Positions 36,676 through 44,648 of a DNA stretch of 64,000 nucleotides are shown piece after piece. Each line of letters begins with the position of its first letter. Position 1 is the first letter of the stretch. Source of the DNA: Betaproteobacteria bacterium (GTDB taxonomy: Bacteria > Pseudomonadota > Gammaproteobacteria > Burkholderiales > SG8-39); assembly GCA_016195915.1 (NCBI GenBank), contig JACPYS010000006.1, positions 109,085 to 173,084 of the forward strand, written 5' to 3'. The position numbers and the translations under genes were made by a program. Below the pieces are notes generated by a model. That model was not told where the DNA came from, searched no databases, and worked only from the letters and a program-made list of their open reading frames with translations.

Positions 36676-37791
36676 GTGTCAGCACGCACCAAGCCGCCGT
36701 TTCGCGCCGACCACGTCGGCAGCCTGCTTCGCTCGCAGAAACTCAAGGACGCGCGCGAAGCTTTCAAGCAGGGCAGGCTTCCTGGCACCGCATTGCGCGC
36801 CATCGAGGATGAAGAAGTCCGGCGCATCGTGAAGCGGCAGGAGGAGGCCGGCCTTCAGGCGGTCACCGACGGTGAATTCCGCCGCGACTACTGGTACCTG
36901 GACTACATGTGGCAGGTCGGCGGCGTCATCAAGGTCGATGCCGGACACGTGCTGCGCTTCCGCAACAACGAAGGCAAGGTGGAATCGCCGGTGCCGTCGT
37001 TCCGCGTCGTCGGTCCGCTCAAATCGGAACAGACCATATTCGGGGAGGATTTCGCTTTCCTCAAATCGGTGACGAAGGCCGTGCCGAAGATGACCATTCC
37101 ATCGCCGAGCATGATGCATCTGCGCGGACGGGCGTCGGGCATCGACGAGAAGGTCTATCCCGACATGGACAAGTATCGGGAGGACCTTGCCGTAGTTTAT
37201 TCCGCACAGATTGCGGCGTTGCATGAACTCGGGTGCACTTACCTGCAACTCGACGACACGAGCTGGGGTTTCGCGAGCGATCCCGCATGGCGCAAGAACC
37301 TCGTCGGTCACGCATCGCCGCAAGGCCTGCTCGATACCTACGCGGACGTCGTCAATGCTGCGCTCGCGAACAGGCCGCCGGGGATGACGGTCTGCATGCA
37401 CGTCTGCCGCGGCAACTTCAAGTCGGCCTGGGCCGCGGAGGGCGGCTACGACGAGGTGGCCGATACGCTGTTCAACAAAGTGCGCGTGGACGCGTTCTTC
37501 CTGGAGTACGACGACGTGCGCTCCGGCTCTTTCGCGCCGCTGCGCCTCGCGCCGAAGGACAAGACGATCGTGCTCGGCCTGGTGACTTCCAAGACACCGG
37601 CGCTGGAGAACAAGGACGACCTGAAGCGCCGCATCGACGAGGCTACGAAGTACATTGCGCTCGAGCAGCTCTGCCTCAGCCCGCAATGCGGATTTGCATC
37701 CACCATCGAAGGCAACCGGCTCACGGAGGACGAGCAGATGGCGAAGCTGCGGTTGGTGGTGGACACCGCGCGCGAGGTGTGGGGAACATGA
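36676..37791 (+). CDS. MetE-like cobalamin-independent methionine synthase family protein
   Basis: This 371-residue protein is related to the C-terminal half of MetE and to the short YxjG-type and epoxyalkane:coenzyme M transferase proteins. It has FRADHVGSLLR at the N-terminus, AVTDGEFRRDYWYLDY, TYLQLDDTSWGF, and zinc-ligand regions VCMHVCRGNFK (His, Cys) and LSPQCGFAST (Cys). It therefore probably activates a thiol for alkyl transfer; a full methionine synthase would be twice as long. GTG start with a GGGGGAA ribosome site. It overlaps the next gene by 4 bases. Confidence 0.87.
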   Translation: MSARTKPPFRADHVGSLLRSQKLKDAREAFKQGRLPGTALRAIEDEEVRRIVKRQEEAGLQAVTDGEFRRDYWYLDYMWQVGGVIKVDAGHVLRFRNNEGKVESPVPSFRVVGPLKSEQTIFGEDFAFLKSVTKAVPKMTIPSPSMMHLRGRASGIDEKVYPDMDKYREDLAVVYSAQIAALHELGCTYLQLDDTSWGFASDPAWRKNLVGHASPQGLLDTYADVVNAALANRPPGMTVCMHVCRGNFKSAWAAEGGYDEVADTLFNKVRVDAFFLEYDDVRSGSFAPLRLAPKDKTIVLGLVTSKTPALENKDDLKRRIDEATKYIALEQLCLSPQCGFASTIEGNRLTEDEQMAKLRLVVDTAREVWGT

Positions 37792-39053
37792 AGCCGGCAC
37801 TGATACCACCCGGTCCCGGGATTGCGGTGCCGGAACCCGGTCTCAGGCCGAAGGATATGATCGCCCGCGCGGCGGACTTCCGGTCCGCGCTGCGCGCGCA
37901 GCAGGACGAGGCCGACGCGCGCGGCTGCTATTCCGAGGCCATGCACCTTGAATTCGTACGCGCCGGATTCTATCGAGCCTGCCAGCCGCGGCTGTTCGGC
38001 GGCTACGAATTCGACCTCGCGACGTTCTATCAGGTCGTAACGGAAATCTCCCGCGGCCATCCGGGCGCGGGCTGGTGCCTCGGCCTGGGCGCTTCGCACG
38101 CCTTCGAGATTGCCTCGCACTGGTCCGAGAAAGCGCAGCACGAATTTTTCGGCAAGGACGGGCACTTCATCGCGCCGCATCGCGCACCGCCCCTCGGCAC
38201 GCTCACTCCGGTCGAGGGCGGCTATGTGGTCAACGGCACCTGGGACTACTGCTCGGGCGCGCCGTACGCGACGCATCTGATCGCCGGCGGTTTTATCAGG
38301 CGCGACGCTGCACCGCCTGTGGTCGCACATGCGGTGGTGCCGCGCAAGGATTTCACCATTCTCGATGACTGGGGCGGCGACAAGGTGATGGGAATGAAGG
38401 CGAGCGGCTCGAACAGCATCCAGGTCGACAATGTCTTCGTTCCCGAGCACTACGTAGGATATCTGTCGCCGGGGCTGGCCTCGACACCCGAGAGCATGTC
38501 GGAGGGCACGCGGGGCACGCGCCTGCACGGCAATCCGATGTACCTCGGGCGGCTCGCCGGACCCTTCCACGCCACGCTCGTCGCGCCGGTCCTCGGCGCC
38601 GCGCTCGCGTCGCTGGATGAATACGAAGAGATCATGCGAACGCGCAAGACCTTGTCGGTCCCGCAGATGCCGCGCTTCGAGCATTTCGACTACCAGCGTC
38701 CTTACGGGCAGGCGTTGACGCTGACCGATGCGGCCGAAGCACTCATGATCAAGGGCTGCGAGATGTACGCAGACTATTGCCGGCGCTGGGCCGAAGAGGG
38801 CGCGCCGATCAGCGTCGAAGAGAACATGCGCCTGTGGGGCCTGCTGCAGCACTCGGGTCGCATGGCCTGCGAAGCAGTCGAACTGCTGTTTCACACCGCG
38901 GGCTCGGCGCTCGCGCGCAGGGGCCAGCGGCTGCAGCGCTACTTCAACGATGTTGCCATGTACCGGGGACACAGTTCTTCGCAGCCGCTCAACTTTGCGT
39001 CGGGGCTGGCGCGGCAGCACTTCGGACTGCCCTGGGGAATGTACGGGCTTTGA
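37788..39053 (+). CDS. Acyl-CoA dehydrogenase-fold flavin monooxygenase (group D, HpaB/HsaA-like)
   Basis: This 421-residue protein has the acyl-CoA dehydrogenase fold but resembles two-component aromatic hydroxylases and the oxygenases HsaA/HpaB: RAGFYRACQPRLFGGYE, SRGHPGAGWCLGLGASHAFE, TWDYCSGAPYATH, and a C-terminal HTAGSALARRGQRLQRYFNDV and HSSSQPLNF. It would use reduced flavin from a separate reductase, none of which is adjacent. It is coupled to the MetE-like gene (ATGA overlap) and faces the TRAP genes, so these likely form one uptake-and-conversion unit. Confidence 0.85.
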   Translation: MKPALIPPGPGIAVPEPGLRPKDMIARAADFRSALRAQQDEADARGCYSEAMHLEFVRAGFYRACQPRLFGGYEFDLATFYQVVTEISRGHPGAGWCLGLGASHAFEIASHWSEKAQHEFFGKDGHFIAPHRAPPLGTLTPVEGGYVVNGTWDYCSGAPYATHLIAGGFIRRDAAPPVVAHAVVPRKDFTILDDWGGDKVMGMKASGSNSIQVDNVFVPEHYVGYLSPGLASTPESMSEGTRGTRLHGNPMYLGRLAGPFHATLVAPVLGAALASLDEYEEIMRTRKTLSVPQMPRFEHFDYQRPYGQALTLTDAAEALMIKGCEMYADYCRRWAEEGAPISVEENMRLWGLLQHSGRMACEAVELLFHTAGSALARRGQRLQRYFNDVAMYRGHSSSQPLNFASGLARQHFGLPWGMYGL

Positions 39054-39068
39054 GGCGCAGCCCGGTTC

Positions 39069-39863
39069 TCAGCTTACATATTTCCGAAACTCCGGTTTGC
39101 GCTTCTCGCCCAGCGCGCGCACCCCTTCCCTGGATTCTTCGGTGTCGTAGTAGAGCTTGAGCGCCTGCATTCCCATCGCAGCGATACCGGCGATGCTGTC
39201 GGAATCGGCATTGAACGAACGCTTCGCGATCGCGATCGCCGTCGGGCTCTTCTCCACGATCTCGCGGCACCAGGCGTCGACTTCGGCATCGAGCTGGTCA
39301 TCGGGCACCACCTTGTTGACCAAGCCCATGTCGAGGGCTTCCTTCGCCGTGTAGCGGCGGCACAGGTACCAGATTTCGCGTGCCTTCTTGTCGCCGACGA
39401 TGCGCGCCAGGAAGGCGGTGCCGAATCCCGGGTCCACCGATCCCATTTTCGGGCCGACTTGCCCGAACTGGGCGGTCTCGGAAGCGATGGTGAGGTCGCA
39501 CAGCGTTGCCAGTACGTTGCCGCCGCCGATGGCGTATCCGCGCACCTTCGCGATCACCGGCTTGGGCACCAGGCGAATGATTGCGTGCAGTTCCTCCATC
39601 GGCAAGCCGATGGTCCCGCGGCCGTCATAGGATCCCTCGTGCGCCGACTGGTCGCCACCAGTGCAGAAAGCCTTGGTACCGGCGCCGGTCAGGACGATGA
39701 CCCCGATCGCCTTGCTCCAGCCCGCGCGCCCGAAAGCGTGCAGAAGTTCGTCGCATGTCTTTCCGCGAAAGGCGTTGTACTTGGCCGGGCGGTTGAGGGT
39801 AATGGTGGCCACCCCGTCTTTTTCTTCGTAGAGAATGTCTTCGTAGCTCGTCTGCGCGCTCAT
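39069..39863 (-). CDS. badI: 2-Ketocyclohexanecarboxyl-CoA hydrolase (BadI)
   Basis: This 264-residue crotonase-superfamily enzyme matches what I recall of BadI of Rhodopseudomonas palustris: KYNAFRGKTCDELL, GTKAFCTGGDQSAHEGSYDG, GYAIGGGNVLATLCDLTI, GQVGPKMGSVDPGFGTAFLA, and the end YYDTEESREGVRALGEKRKP. It opens the ring of 2-ketocyclohexane-1-carboxyl-CoA to pimelyl-CoA, an anaerobic-benzoate/alicyclic-acid step. Start set at the ATG giving MSAQTSYEDILY. MenB is less likely given GDQSAHEG and the C-terminus. Confidence 0.92.
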   Translation of the reverse strand: MSAQTSYEDILYEEKDGVATITLNRPAKYNAFRGKTCDELLHAFGRAGWSKAIGVIVLTGAGTKAFCTGGDQSAHEGSYDGRGTIGLPMEELHAIIRLVPKPVIAKVRGYAIGGGNVLATLCDLTIASETAQFGQVGPKMGSVDPGFGTAFLARIVGDKKAREIWYLCRRYTAKEALDMGLVNKVVPDDQLDAEVDAWCREIVEKSPTAIAIAKRSFNADSDSIAGIAAMGMQALKLYYDTEESREGVRALGEKRKPEFRKYVS

Positions 39864-39907
39864 TTGGGTTCGTGATCTTCCATGAAGTTCGGAAAAAGGC
39901 GGCGGAA

Positions 39908-40303
39908 TCAGGCGTCGGGGATTACGGCGGTGGCTTCGATCTCGACTTTGGCGCCATGCTCGACGAATCCGGCAACCTGGATTGCGGTCATGACCGGAAA
40001 CACGCGGCCGATGGTGTCGCGGTACGCTTCGCCGATGTCCTTCAGGCGCGCGTTGTATTCGGCCTTGTCGGCGAGGTACCACGTCATGCGCACGATGTGC
40101 TCGGGCTTCGCGCCACCCGCTGCGAGGACAGCGACGATGTTCGCCAGGGCCTGACGGACCTGGCCCGCAAGGTCATCGGTGCGAAACTGTTCGCTCGCGT
40201 CCCAGCCGACCTGGCCCGCGACGAAAACCATCGTGCCGCGCGCGGCGATTCCGTTTGAATAACCCGTGGGCCGGCGCCAGCCGGGCGGTTGCAAGACCTG
40301 CAT
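39908..40303 (-). CDS. RidA/YjgF-family enamine deaminase-like protein
   Basis: This 131-residue RidA-fold protein has GYSNGIAARGTMVFVAGQVG near the N-terminus, the central GGAKPEHIVRMTWYL, and the end FVEHGAKVEIEATAVI. The Arg of IVRMTWY fits the RidA active-site Arg position. It is probably co-transcribed with badI, 44 bases upstream of it. A role in hydrolysing an imine or enamine of a nitrogen-containing or reduced ring intermediate is inferred from context only. Confidence 0.88.
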   Translation of the reverse strand: MQVLQPPGWRRPTGYSNGIAARGTMVFVAGQVGWDASEQFRTDDLAGQVRQALANIVAVLAAGGAKPEHIVRMTWYLADKAEYNARLKDIGEAYRDTIGRVFPVMTAIQVAGFVEHGAKVEIEATAVIPDA

Positions 40304-40414
40304 CGTGCCCCCTGTTTTGTTGTTTAAAATCAACTTCTGTATCCCGTATTCAACGCAGGATATCTGTAGAGATTTCGTGAGTTGCAATTGGATGCGTGGA
40401 AATAGGGATGCCCA

Positions 40415-40428
40415 TTGACCTAGATCAA
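40415..40428. promoter_or_regulatory. FNR-like box in the ridA-badI/GntR divergent promoter
   Basis: TTGAC-CTAG-ATCAA is one base from the FNR/CRP-family consensus TTGATNNNNATCAA. On the minus strand a moderate -10 (TCCAAT, complement of 40387-40392) lies 22 bases downstream, the class II activator distance. An FNR-family protein (AadR) activates anaerobic aromatic degradation in R. palustris, which matches BadI. Confidence 0.5.
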
Positions 40429-40512
40429 AGGCGTTGAATCTTTGAGGGTTTGGAATGTCGCGCACTGCCATGGCACGAAACGCGAACGTCATCTGCAAAG
40501 ACCTTTACTGCG

Positions 40513-40526
40513 TACCGAATACGGTA
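40513..40526. promoter_or_regulatory. Putative GntR autoregulatory operator
   Basis: TACCG-AATA-CGGTA is a perfect 14-base palindrome 21 bases before the GntR start. The half-site GAATACGG recurs in reverse orientation as CCGTATTC at 40344-40351, near the ridA start. This pairing suggests that the regulator controls both divergent units. Confidence 0.5.
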
Positions 40527-40546
40527 TACAAAGCGTTGGGACACGG

Positions 40547-41260
40547 ATGACTTCTAGCATGGAATCCCTCAAGCCGCTGGACCGCCCGGTTGCTCTGGGC
40601 GATCAGGTCTACGCCGCGCTGCGCGAGCGCCTGCGCGATGGACGGATCCGGCCCGAGCACCGATTGCAGGAAGAGTCGCTCGCGGCAACTCTCGGCGTAT
40701 CTCGCACGCCCGTGCGCGAGGCGCTCGCGCGCCTTGCGAGCGAAGGCTTAGTCATCTCCGACGGGCGCAGCTTCGTAGTGCCGGCGCACACGGACCGGGA
40801 TATCGATGAGATCTATCAGGTGCGCGAGTTGCTGGAACCCGAAGCCTTGCGTCTCGTGGCGGAACTCAACCCCGCCGCAGGTGCGCGCGCTCCGCTGCAG
40901 CAGGCGCTGGACGCGATGCTGTTTGCGCTCCGCGCGGCGGACGCGAAGGAGTTTTCCGAAGCCAACGCACGGTTTCGCACGGCGTGGCTGGCCCTGGTGC
41001 CCAACCGCAGGCTGGTGCGGCTGATCGAGCTCTACGCCGACCACGTCTGGTATCTGCGCGTGCTGACGCTATCGGACGCCGGTGTTCGCGAAGTGGTGGC
41101 GCAGGGTCTCAGAGGCGTCCTCGTCGCCATCGCTTCCGGCGATGGCGCTGCGGCGGCGCAGGCGATGCGCGAGCACCTGGCGGCAGCGAAGAACTCGCTG
41201 CGCCAGGCAATCGGATTGAACAGTGGAATGAATAGCAGCGCGGGCACCGGGCCCACTTGA
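40547..41260 (+). CDS. GntR-family (FadR/VanR subgroup) transcriptional regulator
   Basis: This 237-residue regulator has a winged helix at residues 15-80 (QVYAALRERLRDGRI, then SLAATLGVSRTPVREALARL) and an all-helical FCD ligand domain (residues 90-225). The start was chosen at the ATG just after the palindrome TACCGAATACGGTA. It is divergent from ridA-badI and only 15 bases ahead of the thiolase gene, so it is very probably the local regulator of the large downstream operon. Confidence 0.93.
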   Translation: MTSSMESLKPLDRPVALGDQVYAALRERLRDGRIRPEHRLQEESLAATLGVSRTPVREALARLASEGLVISDGRSFVVPAHTDRDIDEIYQVRELLEPEALRLVAELNPAAGARAPLQQALDAMLFALRAADAKEFSEANARFRTAWLALVPNRRLVRLIELYADHVWYLRVLTLSDAGVREVVAQGLRGVLVAIASGDGAAAAQAMREHLAAAKNSLRQAIGLNSGMNSSAGTGPT

Positions 41261-41275
41261 TCATGGAGAATCATC

Positions 41276-42493
41276 ATGGCACGCACTGAACGCGCTTTGG
41301 CGCACATCCCGTATGGGGCCTACTGGAGCACGCCGTTTGCGCGCTGGCAGGGCAGCTACGCGCAGTTGAACAGCGTCGAGTTTGCCGCGCACGTAACGCG
41401 CAAGGAACTCGCGAAGCGCAAAATTCCCGGCGAGTCGTTCGATCTTGGCGTGCTGGGGATCACCGTTCCGCAGCACCACAGCTTCTTCGGCCTGCCGTGG
41501 TTTTCAGGGCTTGCGGGGATGCCCGGTCTTGCCGGCCCGACGCTGATGCAGGCCTGCGCAACAGGCGTGCGCTGCCTCTCGGCAAGTGCCGAAGCAGTGC
41601 AGACGGGTGAAGCGAACACGGTGCTCAACGTGACCTGCGATCGCACTTCCAACGGGCCGCACCTGTATTACCCGAACCCGCGCGGACCCGGCGGCACCGG
41701 GGGCCACGAGGACTGGGTGCTGGACAACTTCGGCTGCGATCCGCTCGGCGGGCACGCGATGATCCAGACGGCAGAAAACGTTGCGGCAAAACACGGCATA
41801 TCGACAGCCGAGCAGCACGAAGTCGTGCTGCGCCGCGAAGAGCAATACCGCGAGGCGCTTGCAGACGGCGCGGCGTTTCTCAAGCGCTTCATGACGCTGC
41901 CCTTCGAGGTGCCGGCGCCGAACTACAAGAAGGCGGCGAATACGCTGGAAGGCGACGAAGGCGCAGGCCAATCAACCGCGGAGGGCCTCGCGAAGCTGCG
42001 CCCGGTGCAAGCGAACGGCACCGTAACCTTCGGCGGGCAGACGCATCCGGCGGATGGCAACGCGGGGATCATCGTGGCAGCGCAGGACAAGGCTCGCGAG
42101 CTTTCGCAGAATCCGAAGATCGCCGTGCGCCTGCTCGGTTTCGGCCAGGCGCGCGCGCCGCTCGCGTACATGCCGGAAGCCACCGTGCCGGCGGCGCGCC
42201 AGGCGCTCGAGCGAGCGGGACTCGCCATCGGCGATCTGGCCGCGATCAAGACCCACAACCCGTTCGCGCTGAACGACATCTACTTCGCGCGCCAGACCGG
42301 CGCCGATGTGGCAAAGATGAACAACTACGGCTCGACGCTGGTGTGGGGACACCCGCAGGCGCCGATGGGCACGCGTGCGGTCATCGAGTTGATCGAGGAA
42401 CTCGCTGTGCGAGGAGGAGGCCGCGGTCTGTTCACCGGCTGCGCTGCGGGCGACAGCGCGATGGCGGTGGTGCTCGAAGTCGGCGACGAGTGA
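41276..42493 (+). CDS. Thiolase family protein
   Basis: This 405-residue thiolase has its nucleophile Cys in MQACATGVRCLSAS near residue 93, THNPFALNDIYFAR near 325, catalytic His in VWGHPQAPMGTRAV near 358 and the C-terminal Cys in GLFTGCAAGDSAMAVV near 388. All three thiolase catalytic groups are therefore present, unlike the thiolase at 26.4 kb. First enzyme gene after the GntR regulator; it may release acetyl-CoA or a short acyl-CoA from the end product of the pathway. Confidence 0.9.
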   Translation: MARTERALAHIPYGAYWSTPFARWQGSYAQLNSVEFAAHVTRKELAKRKIPGESFDLGVLGITVPQHHSFFGLPWFSGLAGMPGLAGPTLMQACATGVRCLSASAEAVQTGEANTVLNVTCDRTSNGPHLYYPNPRGPGGTGGHEDWVLDNFGCDPLGGHAMIQTAENVAAKHGISTAEQHEVVLRREEQYREALADGAAFLKRFMTLPFEVPAPNYKKAANTLEGDEGAGQSTAEGLAKLRPVQANGTVTFGGQTHPADGNAGIIVAAQDKARELSQNPKIAVRLLGFGQARAPLAYMPEATVPAARQALERAGLAIGDLAAIKTHNPFALNDIYFARQTGADVAKMNNYGSTLVWGHPQAPMGTRAVIELIEELAVRGGGRGLFTGCAAGDSAMAVVLEVGDE

Positions 42494-42518
42494 TAGGAAA
42501 ACGCATCGGGGAGCGGGT

Positions 42519-44648
42519 ATGGGACTAAAGATCGGCATCGACGTCGGCGGGACCTTCACCGACTTCATCGTCAAGCGCAACTTCGAGAAACCAAGCCTGC
42601 ACAAGGTGCTTTCCACGCCGTCCGATCCTTCGATCGCGGTGGTGCAGGGACTCGCGGAAATGGCCGCCGCGCAACAGCCGAGGCAGGATCTCGCGCCGTT
42701 CGCGAGATCGATCGACGTCATCGTTCACGGCACGACGGTCACGACCAACGCCACGCTCACGCGCACCGGTGCGAAATCCGGCCTGATCACCACGCAAGGC
42801 GTGCGCGATGCGCTCGAGATGCGCCGCGGCGTGCGCGAGCAGCAATACAACAACCGCTATACCAACGTGAAGCCGCTGGTGCCCCGCTACCTGCGTGTCG
42901 GCGTGACGGGCCGCCTCGACGGCAACGGGCGGGAGACCGAGCCGCTCGACCTGCAAGGGGTGCGCGATGCGATCGATCTGTTCCGCCGCGAAGGCGTGCA
43001 GGCGATCTCGATCTGTTTCATGAATGCGTTCGCCAATCCGGCGCACGAGAGCGCGGCGGCGGAACTGGTGCGCAAGGAACTCCCGGGCGCCTACCTCACG
43101 GTCTCAACCCAGCTGCTGCCCTCGATCCGCTTCTACGACCGCGTCAGCACCACCTGCCTGAACTCCTACGTGGGGCCGAAGCTCGATCACTATCTCGAGC
43201 GCCTGACCGGCCGGCTGAAGGAGATCGGCTTTGGCGGCGTGCTGCTCGTGATGCAGTCCAATGGCGGCGTGATGACGCCGTCGATCGCGCGCGGCAAGGC
43301 CGCGCTCACGCTGCTCTCCGGGCCCGCTGGCGGCCCGGCCGCGGGATTGTTTTTTGCACGCGCCCACGGACAGAACCGGTGCATCACGACCGACATGGGC
43401 GGCACCAGCTTCGAAGCATCGATGGCGATCGATACGCCCGCGCTGGTCAACGATGGTGAGATCGACCGGCTGCGCGTGGCGCTGCCGATGCTCGGCATCC
43501 ACACGATCGGGGCAGGGGGAGGATCGATCGGCTGGATCGATCAAGGCGGGCTGCTGCGCATGGGGCCGCAGAGCGCAGGCGCCGATCCGGGCCCGGCGTG
43601 CTACGGCAAGGGCGGCACGCTGCCGACCAGCACCGACGCAAACCTCGTGCTCGGCTATCTGAATGCGGAGTTTTTCGCCGGCGGACGCATGCGGCTCGAG
43701 ACGGACGCCGCGCGCGCCGCGATCGAGGCGCATATCGCGCGTCCGCTCGGCATGAGCGTGGAGCAGGCCGCTGCGGGCATGTACCGCGTGGTCTGCAACA
43801 ACATGGCCCAGGGGGTGCGTGAAATCACGATCAAGCGGGGTGCCGATCCGCGCGAGTTCCCGTTCATCGCCGCGGGCGGGGCGGGCCCGCTGCATTCCTG
43901 CCTGATCTGCATCGAGCTCGAGATTCCGTTCCAGATCGTGCCGCGCGAGGCCTCGGTGCTGTGCGCCATGGGCATGCTGCTGTCGGACCTGCGGCACGAT
44001 TTCGTGCGCACGTTCGTGGCGCGCATGGACAATCTCGACTGGGCGCGGCTCGGCGAGCTGATCGACGCCATGTCGGCCGAAGGCGACGCGCAACTGGCCG
44101 AAGAGCGCATTGCGCCCGAGGGCCGGCGCCATGAAGTCAAGCTCGACTGCCGCTACCTCAAGCAGTATCACGAGGTGTCGGTGGCGGTGCCGAGGGAAAT
44201 GATCGCGCGCCGCGATGCACGGGCGATCGCGGACGCATTCCACACCGAGCACAACCGCTTGTACGGTTATTCGCTCGAGGCGGAGAACCCGCCGGTCGAG
44301 ATCATCAATGTGCGCGTGAATTCGATCGGCCTCACCGAGAAGCCCCAGTACACCGAAGAGACTTTCGCCGGCGAGGACAGCGCGCACGCAATCAAGGGCG
44401 AGCGCAACGCCTACGTCCCGGAGACGACCCGCTTCGCGAACGTGCCAGTGTACGACGGGAGCCGCCTGCGCCACGGCAACCGGCTGCAGGGGCCGGCGAT
44501 CATCGAGGAGGTCACCACCTCCGTATTCGTGAGCGGGTCCTACGACTGCGTGGTGGACCGCTACGGCTCGTTCGCGCTCTTCCAGCGAGGCCGCGACGAC
44601 CTGGTGGGCGGCACCGCGCGCAACGCAAACACGGAGGCGATTGCATGA
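42519..44648 (+). CDS. Hydantoinase/oxoprolinase A-type subunit (HyuA family)
   Basis: This 709-residue ATP-dependent subunit has the ASKHA-type N-terminus KIGIDVGGTFTDFIV and VIVHGTTVTTNATLTRTGAK, then SGPAGGPAAGLFFA near residue 270, TTDMGGTSFEAS and GPLHSCLI. Related proteins are N-methylhydantoinase A, 5-oxoprolinase and the ApcA/AcxA subunits of acetophenone and acetone carboxylases. With the HyuB gene coupled downstream it forms the usual A/B pair. It could open a cyclic amide or carboxylate a ketone; sequence does not choose. Confidence 0.92.
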   Translation: MGLKIGIDVGGTFTDFIVKRNFEKPSLHKVLSTPSDPSIAVVQGLAEMAAAQQPRQDLAPFARSIDVIVHGTTVTTNATLTRTGAKSGLITTQGVRDALEMRRGVREQQYNNRYTNVKPLVPRYLRVGVTGRLDGNGRETEPLDLQGVRDAIDLFRREGVQAISICFMNAFANPAHESAAAELVRKELPGAYLTVSTQLLPSIRFYDRVSTTCLNSYVGPKLDHYLERLTGRLKEIGFGGVLLVMQSNGGVMTPSIARGKAALTLLSGPAGGPAAGLFFARAHGQNRCITTDMGGTSFEASMAIDTPALVNDGEIDRLRVALPMLGIHTIGAGGGSIGWIDQGGLLRMGPQSAGADPGPACYGKGGTLPTSTDANLVLGYLNAEFFAGGRMRLETDAARAAIEAHIARPLGMSVEQAAAGMYRVVCNNMAQGVREITIKRGADPREFPFIAAGGAGPLHSCLICIELEIPFQIVPREASVLCAMGMLLSDLRHDFVRTFVARMDNLDWARLGELIDAMSAEGDAQLAEERIAPEGRRHEVKLDCRYLKQYHEVSVAVPREMIARRDARAIADAFHTEHNRLYGYSLEAENPPVEIINVRVNSIGLTEKPQYTEETFAGEDSAHAIKGERNAYVPETTRFANVPVYDGSRLRHGNRLQGPAIIEEVTTSVFVSGSYDCVVDRYGSFALFQRGRDDLVGGTARNANTEAIA

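Noticed and set aside
39069..39863. MenB (naphthoate synthase) assignment for the crotonase
   Set aside because: The GGDQSAHEGSYDG and C-terminal EKRKPEFRKY segments fit BadI better, no other men genes are present, and the context is aromatic catabolism.
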